DNA of 64,000 nt, taken from assembly GCA_963810905.1 (NCBI GenBank), contig CAWEPG010000002.1, forward strand, positions 806,001-870,000. Reading direction: 5' to 3'. Origin of the DNA: CAWBAT01 sp963810905 (lineage in GTDB: Bacteria > Acidobacteriota > Terriglobia > Versatilivoradales > Versatilivoraceae). The notes under the pieces are model-generated. The model did not search any database. It had not been told where the DNA came from and saw only the letters and a program-made list of their open reading frames with translations. Below are positions 45,040-53,379 of the stretch, piece by piece; positions within the stretch are counted from its first letter, which is position 1, and every line of letters starts with the position of its first letter. The position numbers and the translations under genes are program-made.

Positions 45040-45750
45040 TTATGGACTTGGGCTCTGCCAAAGCGCGTGGCCTACGAAAAAGGGTCCAAGAGACTGGATG
45101 AATTCGGAGGTTTGGCGAGTCTTACGCATGGTCTGGACAATGTGTGAAAGAGGGTGAAGTTCCTTGCCAATTAGGCCAATCAGAAAATCATTGTCGTTCG
45201 CATCCAGCCCGTGACAAGCCAGTCGAACGTCGTGGGCAAGATCGGCATCCCCGTAAGCTCTCCCGATCGTGCCATGTTCCTTCAGGATGCCCCCCTGCTC
45301 TTGAGGGGTTAGCTTTGCGAAAGCTCCCGATCGTCGCAGGGGATACCAGATGGCCCACGGCCAGGAAGGATTCAGAACCGTTCGCCGGGGTTTGCTCAAA
45401 AGCCAGTCTTCCAGATCCGGTTCATATCCCGAAGAGTAGGAGCGCCCCAGCATCGTCAATTCTAATTTTTGATTGAGGCTGCGGAAAGGGTCTGTATTCA
45501 CTAGATCCCTTAAGGTCGTCACAAAGAAAACGGGATCCTCATGCATCGTGAGTAGCCCAACACCTCGAGGATCGTTCACGTCCTGGTAGAGTACTGCCTG
45601 TGTGCGCCGCAGCTCGAGGGTTGAGACCAGTTTTCCGGGATCCAGGCAGCCCCCAAATACTTGAAGTTGCATGAAAAGGCGACGGTTCAGTACTTGTTGG
45701 TTTGCGCCGCGCTCTTGAACGTCTGTCTGACTTTCCAAAGTCTGAGACAT
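45040..45750 (-). CDS. Chlorite dismutase family haem protein
   Basis: This 236-residue protein has the dimeric alpha/beta-barrel chlorite dismutase/HemQ fold. The proximal haem His is visible in LKEHGTIGRAYGDA, and the second half has GLDANDNDFLIGLIGKE and IVQTMRKTRQTSEFI, typical of the family. HemQ enzymes that decarboxylate coproheme need a Tyr in the NWYxL position; here that place reads AFAKL, so coproheme decarboxylation is doubtful. Location immediately after ccmD in the cytochrome c maturation operon suggests a haem-related role, such as haem delivery or detoxification. True chlorite dismutase activity is not implied. Confidence 0.8.
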   Translation of the reverse strand: MSQTLESQTDVQERGANQQVLNRRLFMQLQVFGGCLDPGKLVSTLELRRTQAVLYQDVNDPRGVGLLTMHEDPVFFVTTLRDLVNTDPFRSLNQKLELTMLGRSYSSGYEPDLEDWLLSKPRRTVLNPSWPWAIWYPLRRSGAFAKLTPQEQGGILKEHGTIGRAYGDADLAHDVRLACHGLDANDNDFLIGLIGKELHPLSHIVQTMRKTRQTSEFIQSLGPFFVGHALWQSPSP

Positions 45751-45767
45751 AAGGTGTCCTTTTTCCT

Positions 45768-45908
45768 CTAGGATCTCGTTTTTTGACCCAACCGCTCTTG
45801 AACCTGAGCCAAATCTTCCTGAACCCGGCGCTGCCGTTGAGAAAGGCTAAAAATGTAGCCAAATAACAAAATCCAAATCGCTGAATATGCGGCAAACAAA
45901 TAATTCAT
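45768..45908 (-). CDS. ccmD: CcmD-like small membrane protein
   Basis: This 46-residue protein is too short for many gene finders. It has one membrane segment (AAYSAIWILLFGYIFSL) followed by a charged coiled-coil tail (QRQRRVQEDLAQVQERL). This is the CcmD pattern: a small helper that releases holo-CcmE from CcmABC. Its ATG overlaps the end of ccmC by 4 bases, and the chlorite-dismutase-family gene starts 17 bases later. Confidence 0.72.
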   Translation of the reverse strand: MNYLFAAYSAIWILLFGYIFSLSQRQRRVQEDLAQVQERLGQKTRS

Positions 45909-46597
45909 GAGGTCCCCCTTGTTTGGGTTTCTAATTGTCGCTGCAAGGCTTCAACGGCCTCTTGTGAACTCTCCAGATTGGTCCGAATCCTCCACAGGTA
46001 AAAATAGAAAAAAGTAAATGCAGCGAGTGAGAGAAAGAATGCAATTTTCATATGGGGATCGAGCCCCGACCCTTGACCTCCGGCCATCACCGGGGAAGGA
46101 TGCTGTGTCCGCCACCAGCGATTCGACATGTAAACAATCGGGACATCAATCGCCCCAAGGATTCCGAAAATGGCCGACAGCCTGGCCCGTTGTTCCGGAG
46201 CCTCGATCAGGCGTCGGAGCATCAAGTAGCCCAGATAGATCAGCCAAAGGACGAACATCGAAGTTAGCCGCGGGTCCCAAGTCCACCAAATTCCCCATAC
46301 GGGTTTCGCCCAGAGGGGCCCAGTGACCAGCACGATAGTGGCAAAAATGGCGCCGACTTCTGCAGCGGCGGCCGCCTTAATGTCCATTTCCCGAGTTTTT
46401 GTAACTAGGAAAAGAGCACTGTAAACAAAAACGGAAAGGATGGCCAGGAAACAGATCCAGGCTGAAGAAACGTGGAAATAGAAGATCCTTTGCACATCGC
46501 CCATGGTCGCCTCGGTAGGCGCGTAGAGAAAGATGGCATAGATGGCGCAGAGCATCGTGACAAAGGTCAAGAGTGCCAGGACTCTCTGAGATTTCAC
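45905..46597 (-). CDS. ccmC: Haem exporter/handling protein CcmC
   Basis: CcmC (230 residues) is a six-helix inner-membrane protein that presents haem to CcmE. The tryptophan-rich motif WGIWWTWDPRLTSM is the hallmark and binds haem at the periplasmic face. The flanking histidines are in YFHVSSAWICF (near residue 47) and YMSNRWWRTQHPSP (near 175). It lies in the ccmABCD order of System I cytochrome c maturation. Confidence 0.95.
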   Translation of the reverse strand: MKSQRVLALLTFVTMLCAIYAIFLYAPTEATMGDVQRIFYFHVSSAWICFLAILSVFVYSALFLVTKTREMDIKAAAAAEVGAIFATIVLVTGPLWAKPVWGIWWTWDPRLTSMFVLWLIYLGYLMLRRLIEAPEQRARLSAIFGILGAIDVPIVYMSNRWWRTQHPSPVMAGGQGSGLDPHMKIAFFLSLAAFTFFYFYLWRIRTNLESSQEAVEALQRQLETQTRGTS

Positions 46598-46726
46598 TTC
46601 AACCTCCTCAAAAAAAATGCATCGTCCTATTCAATGTATAGTGGCGATGGCCGGGGTCCAATGCTCCAATGACTAACCCCAAATCTGACGGGTAACTCTG
46701 GTTGATCCCTTCCAGTTTCTCATTTT

Positions 46727-47404
46727 TTATTCCTCTAATACAAAATCAAATAAGAGGAAAGGGAGCGTCACGAAGATCACATTGTAGACTACTAGAAATC
46801 TCAACCAGAAACCCAGCGCCTCACCGGGAGGGTCCGTGAAGACCGCGGCAGTGGATTCGACTGCCCCAACCACGGCAGGCAAGGCGACGGGAATGAGCAG
46901 CACTGGAAGCATGACCTCACTCATCCGGGTATTCATGGCAATGGCGGAAAGAATGGTGCCCACGGAGACAAAGGCTAGCGTTCCCAGAAATGTAATCAGC
47001 GACAACCAGCCAATCCTTGGCAACAAATCAAAGTTAAAAAACAATGCAAAACACAATAGAATGACGCCGTCTGCGATCAGCATGAAGACTAAGTTGGCCA
47101 ACATCTTACCTGCAAAAATAGTGCCCCAGTCTGTTGGAGCCATCAGCAATCCCTGCAGGGAGTCGTTCTCCCTCTCTCCGGCAAAAGATCGATTCAACCC
47201 CAGGATTCCAGCAAAAATGAAAGTCATCCAGAGAAGTCCAGGACCGAATCTTTCCGTTTCCTGGCTATCCGGTTCAAAAGCAAAATGAAACATCAAGATG
47301 ACCAGCAGTCCAAACATCAACATGGACGTCAAGGCATCCTTCGTCCGGTATTCTATCAGGACATCTTTCCAGAAGATGGTGAACGATTGGCTAAGAAATT
47401 TCAC
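46727..47404 (-). CDS. ccmB: Cytochrome c maturation ABC permease CcmB
   Basis: CcmB (225 residues) is the membrane partner of CcmA. About six membrane segments are present. The family blocks are KDVLIEYRTKDALTSMLMFGLLV at the N-terminus (charged, then hydrophobic), GRSFAGERENDSL-like sequence (NRSFAGERENDSLQGLL) and the glycine-rich LPVLLIPVALPAVVGAVE. Its start overlaps the ccmA end by 14 bases. The complex helps release holo-CcmE from CcmCD. Confidence 0.93.
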   Translation of the reverse strand: MKFLSQSFTIFWKDVLIEYRTKDALTSMLMFGLLVILMFHFAFEPDSQETERFGPGLLWMTFIFAGILGLNRSFAGERENDSLQGLLMAPTDWGTIFAGKMLANLVFMLIADGVILLCFALFFNFDLLPRIGWLSLITFLGTLAFVSVGTILSAIAMNTRMSEVMLPVLLIPVALPAVVGAVESTAAVFTDPPGEALGFWLRFLVVYNVIFVTLPFLLFDFVLEE

Positions 47405-48155
47405 GGGGCCGCTCTCTTAGGAATCTCTTGTATCTTTCGCGAACCGAAGCACAGCCTTCCCTCATCTCCTCTACAATTCTCCCGTGCTCAACGATGACCC
47501 ACCGCCCTGCGCCTTCCAGGCCTTGTTCCAAATCATGCGTTGCCATGATCACCGTTTTTTGATTCCCTACAAAATCCTTAAGCCACTGCCCTAACAACTC
47601 GGCGGCTTCGAAGTCTAAGCCCGTGAACGGCTCATCCAAGAGCAGGATTTCCGGGCCATGAAGCACCGCTCTCGCTATCGCTAACCGCTGCTGCATTCCT
47701 CGAGAGAACCCGCCTATTTGACGATGAGCCTGCTTCTCCAGCCCAACCCAGTGCAGTGTTTCCTGGATCCGGCTCTCAGGATGCCGCACTTGATAAAGCT
47801 TGGCGAAAAATAAGAGATTCTCGAAGGCGGTTAAATGACGATAGAGAAAGCTGCTATGGGCCACAAATCCGAGCCGTGAACGGATGTTTTCGGGATTTTT
47901 GAGCACGTCGATCCCACACACAGACACCCTGCCTACATTGGGTTTCACAATTCGAGCGATCACCCGCAATAAGGTGGATTTTCCTGCCCCGTTTCGCCCT
48001 AGAAAAACGACGAAATCCCCTGGATGAACGGTCAGGCTAACCCCCTGAAGAGCTACGGTATGTCCGAACCATTTCTCGACGTTTTCAACCTGAACGCAGG
48101 GGGGTACCTGAAGATTTGGAGATGTCATGGAAAAAAGTTTGTCCGTCAAATCCAA
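47391..48155 (-). CDS. ccmA: Cytochrome c maturation ABC ATPase CcmA
   Basis: This 254-residue ABC ATPase has Walker A GRNGAGKSTLLR, the signature GGFSRGMQQRLAIARA, Walker B EILLLDEPF and the switch His in MATHDLEQ. Ordering upstream of ccmB and sequence fit CcmA, which powers release of holo-CcmE. The true start may be ATG 48155 or a later Met (48128). The downstream ccmB overlaps by 14 bases. Confidence 0.93.
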   Translation of the reverse strand: MDLTDKLFSMTSPNLQVPPCVQVENVEKWFGHTVALQGVSLTVHPGDFVVFLGRNGAGKSTLLRVIARIVKPNVGRVSVCGIDVLKNPENIRSRLGFVAHSSFLYRHLTAFENLLFFAKLYQVRHPESRIQETLHWVGLEKQAHRQIGGFSRGMQQRLAIARAVLHGPEILLLDEPFTGLDFEAAELLGQWLKDFVGNQKTVIMATHDLEQGLEGAGRWVIVEHGRIVEEMREGCASVRERYKRFLRERPREIS

Positions 48156-48195
48156 AGGGAAGCCACGATCAATGCCAAAGGAAGCATTCTCCGTC

Positions 48196-49312
48196 TCATC
48201 GGTGCTTACGCTTCAGTTCCGTCTTGGACTGGGCTTTCTGCCATAAGGCAAAACCAAGCACCAACGCGAACAAAGCACCGAAACCCGCTAGGACGTAAAC
48301 CTTCATCTCGAAAACCGGGTTTGGGAGGCGAACCACCTTAATCCCGGAAGTGTCTGACTCTTGCTCCATACCTTCCGCCGAGCCCTTCTCACTCTCCTCT
48401 GAAATTTGTGGAGCATCCCCTGAAATCCTGAAATTCAATTGAGCTTCTTTGCCGGCAGAGACAACTTCATAAGAGGCTGCTTTGGTGAGAGAATCCGGGC
48501 CAGTTGGTTTTATCCCCTGCCCTGTGAGCTGAAGATCAGCCGGAAGGACCAGCAATCGGGTTTTTTCCGGACCGTAGAAAAACCGTTGTTTGAAATCTCG
48601 CTGATTGCGTCGAGTAGTTTACTTTGTAGGAAATCCTGATTTCATTGACCCCGGGCTTCATTGGAGATTGAATGGCATACCCGCCCTCCTTGCGTGGGGT
48701 AGGCTTCTGAGGCAGCGGAATTCCGGCAAGACCCACGACCGCCACACTGAGTTCGCTGACCAGGTCGGGACTAGGAGTATCAAACAGAAACGTCCCGCCT
48801 GGAAGCACCAAGGTTTTCTTGGGATCCTTTTCGTTCGTGAAGAGGTATTGCTGTTGAACAAAGAGTTGATTGCCACTAGCCTGCGCCAGCATCACGGGTA
48901 AAGAAACCCGGATTCCTTCCATACTCTCGGATGGTTCGTAGACGATTAATCTCGCGGGAGAACTCAGGTTCTGATCCGGCGTAATCGTAAGGTTGTAATT
49001 CACGCCACGATAGATTGAACGCAGCAACCAGTGCGGGGTTTGGACCCCTTCAGCCAGGGTAAAATGAAATTGGCCATTACCGTTCGTGATGGTTTCCGAA
49101 TTATTTTGCATGCCTTCACCGAGGACTAGCAATTCAACCTTTTGACTGGGAACAGGGTGGTTGTTCGTACCGTTAATGAGCACCCCCTGCAAGACGCGTT
49201 CGGCGTGAAGGCCGGCAGGAGAAGCCAGGCAACCCAAGAAAGAAACGAAGCAGAAAAAATATCGAACAAGTGTAGAAGAAGTCCTTGCGGCGAGAGGGTT
49301 AGTAGGAGTCAT
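48196..49312 (-). CDS. Membrane-anchored secreted protein inside ccm operon, one frameshift
   Basis: This reconstructed protein has about 371 residues. It has an N-terminal signal, a beta-sandwich domain resembling carboxypeptidase-regulatory-like folds (RVLQGVLINGTNNHPVPSQ, NGNGQFHF), a long beta-rich middle with YKVNYSTQS, and a C-terminal membrane anchor (VYVLAGFGALFALVLGFAL) with a basic tail. Two frames are joined by removing one A (plus-strand TTT 48589-48591), giving RFQQRFFYGPEKTRLLVLP. It sits between the ccmI-like gene and ccmA, so it probably serves the same pathway, perhaps in apocytochrome or haem handling; no family is recognised. Confidence 0.72.
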
Positions 49313-49350
49313 TCACAACCAATCGAATTGCTGAGATAGTCACAGGTGGG

Positions 49351-49711
49351 CTATTTCTTGGACTTTTTGCCGCTCTTAAGAACTGCCACGACTTTGGATT
49401 CCCCAGGGCTCTGGAGATTTTCAGGTTTTAAGGATTCGATCTCACGCATGATTTGGTAAGCCTCGTGACTGAATTCTTCGCGTAATCGCTCGTAGTCACC
49501 TTCTGAAAGTTTTCCCATTTTATACTCAAATTCAAGGTCTTTGATGTTCTCGTAAACTCTGCTCTTTCTTTCTCAGGAGACGTTTTAGAGGGCTCGGGTT
49601 CCCTTCCAGGCTTCCCAACAAGGGATTCCTCGCCGTAGCCAACATTGGGCGAAACACTAGCAACAATGTCGCCAAGGTAACCAGTGAGCAGACAATATAA
49701 ACCGAAGTCAT
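49351..49711 (-). CDS. CcmI-like small membrane protein, one frameshift
   Basis: This reconstructed protein of about 119 residues was not obvious as a single frame. It has an N-terminal membrane segment (VYIVCSLVTLATLLLVF), a basic stretch, then KDLEFEYKMGKLSEGDYERLREEF, the hallmark of CcmI N-terminal and related zinc-ribbon-like regions. One base too many (plus-strand TT 49547-49548) separates the halves; repaired, it reads SLRDIKDLEFEY. The large TPR domain of proteobacterial CcmI is absent. It follows ccmH by 19 bases. CcmI presents apocytochromes to the ligation complex. Confidence 0.72.
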
Positions 49712-49730
49712 CCTTGTCCTTCCAATTCGA

Positions 49731-50253
49731 TCAAGAATCGAAGTCTTTCAATTCCTTTTCAATCTGCTGCTGGTAGGTATCCGGGATTGGAGGAGCTGCA
49801 CCATGACCTCCCACCGCCAGGGCCGGTTTCCGCCGAGCCCATACCCGGATCAGGAAGTATACCAGCACAAAACCAAGGAACAGCATCACAAACGGCATGG
49901 TCCAGGCCGTCAAATCAAACCCATGCGTTGTTGGGGCACTCAAGATCAAATTACTATACTTCGAAATAAAGATGTCCCGAATCTCTTGATGAGATTTGCC
50001 CTGCTTTAGGTACCCCTGGATTTCTTCTTGAAGGGGAACAGCCGACCCACAGTTGACCATCCCACAGGCTGAGAGCTGATGATTACAGCCACATTGGCAG
50101 ACGAAGTCATCCGCAACTCTTTTGACCTCGGGGGGAAAGACTTGAGCGTGTAGCAACTGGGACAAATCCCATCACCAGGAGGACGAACAAGGAAAATGTC
50201 TGTCGACAAGTCCTTCCAGAAGTAAGTTTTTGAAAGCACCCTGGGAATTTCAT
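49731..50253 (-). CDS. ccmH: Cytochrome c maturation protein CcmH, one frameshift
   Basis: This protein of about 173 residues starts at ATG 50253 with a signal sequence (FSLFVLLVMGFVP). The body then continues in another frame from about 50165; removing one base (plus-strand AA 50155-50156) joins them as VPVLHAQVFPPEVKRVAD. The redox motif is CQCGC followed by SACGMVNCGS, not the usual LRCxxCQ, a variant of the CcmH/CycL domain. A C-terminal membrane segment (WTMPFVMLFLGFVLVYFLI) follows. CcmH reduces or presents apocytochrome c thiols during haem ligation. It lies 16 bases after the end of ccmF. Confidence 0.85.
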
Positions 50254-50269
50254 TTGTGCCCACCACAGA

Positions 50270-52303
50270 TTACGCCTTTACGAGGAGTTCCTTCACATCC
50301 AGTTTGACTTCCTGCTCTTTCCGTAAGGTCTTTTCATGCCGGTCGGGAAGCAGACAAATCAAGGTTCCCACCATAAACACAAACGCCCCTAGCCAGACCC
50401 AAGCAACCAGAGGGTTCAGAAAGACGTGAATAATCGCTCGACTTCCTTCCTGATTGAAACCCAGAACGACATACAAATCCTCTTTCAAGGTCGAGCGCAA
50501 AGCCACCTCGGTGGTGGCTTGTTCGCTGGAACGATAGAAGCGACGTTCAGGCTTCAACGTCTTGATCTCTTTTCCATCTCGATAAACCTTGATGATTCCC
50601 ACTTCAGAAATATAGTTGGCATTTTGCGTTTCCTTAATATCCTGCAGTTTCAGTGTATAGCCGCCAATCTCAACTTTGTCGCCCTTCACCATTTCTTTCT
50701 GAACTTCACGATTGAATCCGGAACCTGCAAACCCTACGAAGAGGAATACCATTCCCATATGCACGACATAACCACCGTAACGACGCGTGTTCCGAAAAGT
50801 CAGAATCCAGAGCGCTTGCGCATAGCTTTCTCCCTGCCTGCGGCGAGCCAGCGCACCCCGATGAAACTCAGCCAGGATCGTGCAAGCCACAAACACGCAC
50901 AGGACCAGGCACATGAAGGAATAAAAATTTCGCATGCCAAAAACTAAAAATAAAATTCCAACCACAACTGAGGCGAGGGTAGGCACCGTGAAATTTCTTC
51001 TCAAGCTTTGCACAGAGGTCTTCCGCCAGGCCAGTAAGGGTCCAACGCCAGTCAGAAAAAGCAAGAAGAGCCCTATCGGCACTTCTACCTTGTTGTAAAA
51101 AGGTGCGCTGACCGTCCTTTTTTCATTTTGGAAAAACTCGGAAATGATCGGGAAGATAGTCCCCCAGAGCACCGCAAACATGGAACCGAGCAATGCTAAG
51201 TTGTTGAAGAGGAAGCTACTTTCGCGAGAGACCACGGAGTCGAGACGATTTTCGCTTTTCAAAGCATCGAGCCGCGACAGTAAAAGGTAGAGACAGGACC
51301 CAATCAAAATGAACAGGAAGCTCGAAAAGAAGGGGCCTATCGGAGACTGAGCAAAAGCATGGACCGAAGAAACGATGCCACTGCGAGTTAAGAACGTCCC
51401 AAAGATACAGAGCAGGAAGGTAGATAAGATGAGGACCATATTCCAAATCTTCATCATTCCTTTCCGTTCCTGCATGATGACCGAATGGAGAAATGCCGTG
51501 GCCGTCAGCCAGGGCATCAAAGAGGCGTTCTCCACCGGATCCCAACCCCAGTACCCTCCCCAACCCAACACGACATAAGCCCACTTGGCGCCTAATAAAA
51601 CCCCGATGCCCTGAAAAAGCCAGGGGACCATCATCCAGCGGCGAGTTATTCGAATCCATTCGTCGTCTAGGTCACGCGTGATCAAGGCCGCGATAGCGAA
51701 TGCAAATGGGATTGTGAATCCAACATACCCGGTATATAGGACAGGAGGATGAATTACCATGGCCCAATATTGCAGCAGTGGATTGAGTCCCCGGCCATCC
51801 ATGGGTGTAAATGGAGTGGCTGCCGCTCCTGCCCGGATTACACCAATCTGGTCAAATGGGTTAGCAACAAAGTTGTTCAAAAGCAAAAAAAAGCCAGCAA
51901 CTATGGCAATCACGCCAACCACATAAGGCATGAGATGACGGTTTCTCTTGCGATTCTGCAAAACGGTGACAAGAGCATAAATGCACAGGATCCAACACCA
52001 GAAGACTAGCGATCCTTCCTGCCCACCCCAAAGAGCTCCAAACTTGTAATACCAGGGCATGGCCCGGCTACTGTTTTGAGCTACAAATTGAAGGTTAAAA
52101 TTATTGCTTAACAGTTGATACCAGAGTGAGAAAACAGTAAGCGTCACAAGGGCGGACATTGCGATAACGGAATTTTCAGCAGTTTCGACTAATCGTCGGT
52201 GTCCTATTGCCCCCCCCAGGAATGATCCGACAGCAGCGTAGCAGGCGAGGCAAAAAGCGAAAAGCAAACAGAATTGCCCGAAATCACTGACTAAGGTGAG
52301 CAT
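50270..52303 (-). CDS. ccmF: Cytochrome c haem lyase subunit CcmF
   Basis: This 677-residue polytopic protein of about 15 helices attaches haem to apocytochrome c with CcmH. The tryptophan-rich WGGYWGWDPVENASLMPW motif binds haem, and FGTFLTRSGIVSSVHAFA with its conserved His is present. The C-terminal periplasmic domain (VEIGGYTLKLQDIKE) and last membrane segment match CcmF. Length and frame are normal. ccmH follows on the same strand and ccmE precedes it. Confidence 0.96.
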   Translation of the reverse strand: MLTLVSDFGQFCLLFAFCLACYAAVGSFLGGAIGHRRLVETAENSVIAMSALVTLTVFSLWYQLLSNNFNLQFVAQNSSRAMPWYYKFGALWGGQEGSLVFWCWILCIYALVTVLQNRKRNRHLMPYVVGVIAIVAGFFLLLNNFVANPFDQIGVIRAGAAATPFTPMDGRGLNPLLQYWAMVIHPPVLYTGYVGFTIPFAFAIAALITRDLDDEWIRITRRWMMVPWLFQGIGVLLGAKWAYVVLGWGGYWGWDPVENASLMPWLTATAFLHSVIMQERKGMMKIWNMVLILSTFLLCIFGTFLTRSGIVSSVHAFAQSPIGPFFSSFLFILIGSCLYLLLSRLDALKSENRLDSVVSRESSFLFNNLALLGSMFAVLWGTIFPIISEFFQNEKRTVSAPFYNKVEVPIGLFLLFLTGVGPLLAWRKTSVQSLRRNFTVPTLASVVVGILFLVFGMRNFYSFMCLVLCVFVACTILAEFHRGALARRRQGESYAQALWILTFRNTRRYGGYVVHMGMVFLFVGFAGSGFNREVQKEMVKGDKVEIGGYTLKLQDIKETQNANYISEVGIIKVYRDGKEIKTLKPERRFYRSSEQATTEVALRSTLKEDLYVVLGFNQEGSRAIIHVFLNPLVAWVWLGAFVFMVGTLICLLPDRHEKTLRKEQEVKLDVKELLVKA

Positions 52304-52431
52304 AACTCTTAATCCTTACTCTGAAGTAGATTTGATGGAGTTGTAATGGCAGCTTCAAACGCGAGCACAAACAGAGTGCGAGGCTTAAAATTCAGTTCCG
52401 ATTGCAACTTAACAGGTTGATCGATTCCTAC

Positions 52432-52842
52432 TCAACTCTTTCCTGGTTTTGCATAGGTGGCTTCGTACTTAGAGGCGCATTTTGCCTGGATTTTAAGGGC
52501 CTCGAAACTTCCATCAGCCTTCAAATGCCCTTCGGCCAGAGCCTGAGCTCCGTCTTTGAAGGTATCCGGCAGAAGATCCTTTCCTACATATCGGACAGGA
52601 AGGATTTCGCCCTTTTGCTCCAGTCTGAAATTCACCCCACCTGGAACCTGTTCAATGCTTCCGTTGACAACATTTCCAGCCACCCGCAGGCGTTTGTTGA
52701 ATGCGTCACCCTTCATCTGCTTAAGCTCATCCACCGTCTTGTAGTATGCGAGACTTTCATTGAAACCACTGAAGCCAAGCCAAATTATGGCCCCAACAAT
52801 GATGAGACTGCCTACCAGGAATTTAATTGCCCGTTGGTTCAT
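52432..52842 (-). CDS. ccmE: Haem chaperone CcmE, CXXXY type
   Basis: CcmE (136 residues) carries haem to the lyase complex. It has an N-terminal membrane anchor (FLVGSLIIVGAIIWLGF) and an OB-fold periplasmic domain with LRVAGNVVNGSIEQ and GKDLLPDTFKDG. The usual haem-binding HxxxY is replaced by Cys122-x3-Tyr126 (CASKY), as in the variant described from Desulfovibrio and archaea (often called System I*). It is the first gene of the minus-strand ccm run, and ccmF follows after 128 bases. Confidence 0.92.
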   Translation of the reverse strand: MNQRAIKFLVGSLIIVGAIIWLGFSGFNESLAYYKTVDELKQMKGDAFNKRLRVAGNVVNGSIEQVPGGVNFRLEQKGEILPVRYVGKDLLPDTFKDGAQALAEGHLKADGSFEALKIQAKCASKYEATYAKPGKS

Positions 52843-53379
52843 GTTGTCATTTTCCCCTTAATCCATCCCTGCAGGAAACTCACACCTTTATGCTAACCAA
52901 TTTCATTCTAACATTCTGCAGGAGAAATTTCCAAAATGAATCCATTGAATGACTTGAATGTTGATGATTGATTTCCCAGCCTGAGGTCTAATTACAATCT
53001 GCCAACTTCATGTGATCGCCAAATAGCTCTCTGAAAAACTCGTTTTAGCCGGGTTTGATGACCCGGGTCTATATTATCAGGACCAACGGTCCCAGCTACA
53101 GCTACTGGGTTGAGGGAAGCATTTACTTTGCCAGTGTTCATTTTTTCTGCAACTTGTCTGAGATTATGCAGCGAAGCTCAATATCCGCAGGGTCTTAAGC
53201 AGTTCATGCCAGTTCGCCTGACTGATATGTGCCTCCTTGGGTAATGTACAAATTGGTGAATCTTACTCAGGGACCGCTGAGTTTGGCCCAAAGAATCGGG
53301 GGGATGGGATGATTGGGGGAGCAAGCACCCATTTTTTTTGACTCGCAGCGAAAGACGGGTATTATGTTTTCTTAAACCT
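52843..53379. other. Divergent intergenic region between ccmE and the molybdoenzyme
   Basis: About 540 bases without a gene. The region should hold promoters for both flanking genes. A dispersed repeat occupies 53046-53105. TTG 53338 is an in-frame but less likely start of the next gene. Confidence 0.45.
53046..53105. repeat. Dispersed repeat, GTCCCCGGCTACA family, copy 3
   Basis: GCCGGGTTTGATGACCCGGG forms one hairpin and GGACCAACGGTCC forms a second, followed by CAGCTACAGCTAC. The order matches the copies at 6673 and 44961. Confidence 0.5.

Noticed and set aside
44900..45061. N-terminal extension of the secreted protein at 44081
   Set aside because: It spans the dispersed repeat at 44961-45009 and precedes a better signal peptide; I use TTG 44899.
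45040..45750. Naming the chlorite-dismutase-family gene hemQ
   Set aside because: The Tyr expected in coproheme decarboxylases is not at its place, so only the family name is given.
53338..53379. TTG start for the molybdopterin oxidoreductase
   Set aside because: The added 14 residues have no family character; ATG 53380 leads directly into the iron-sulfur motif.
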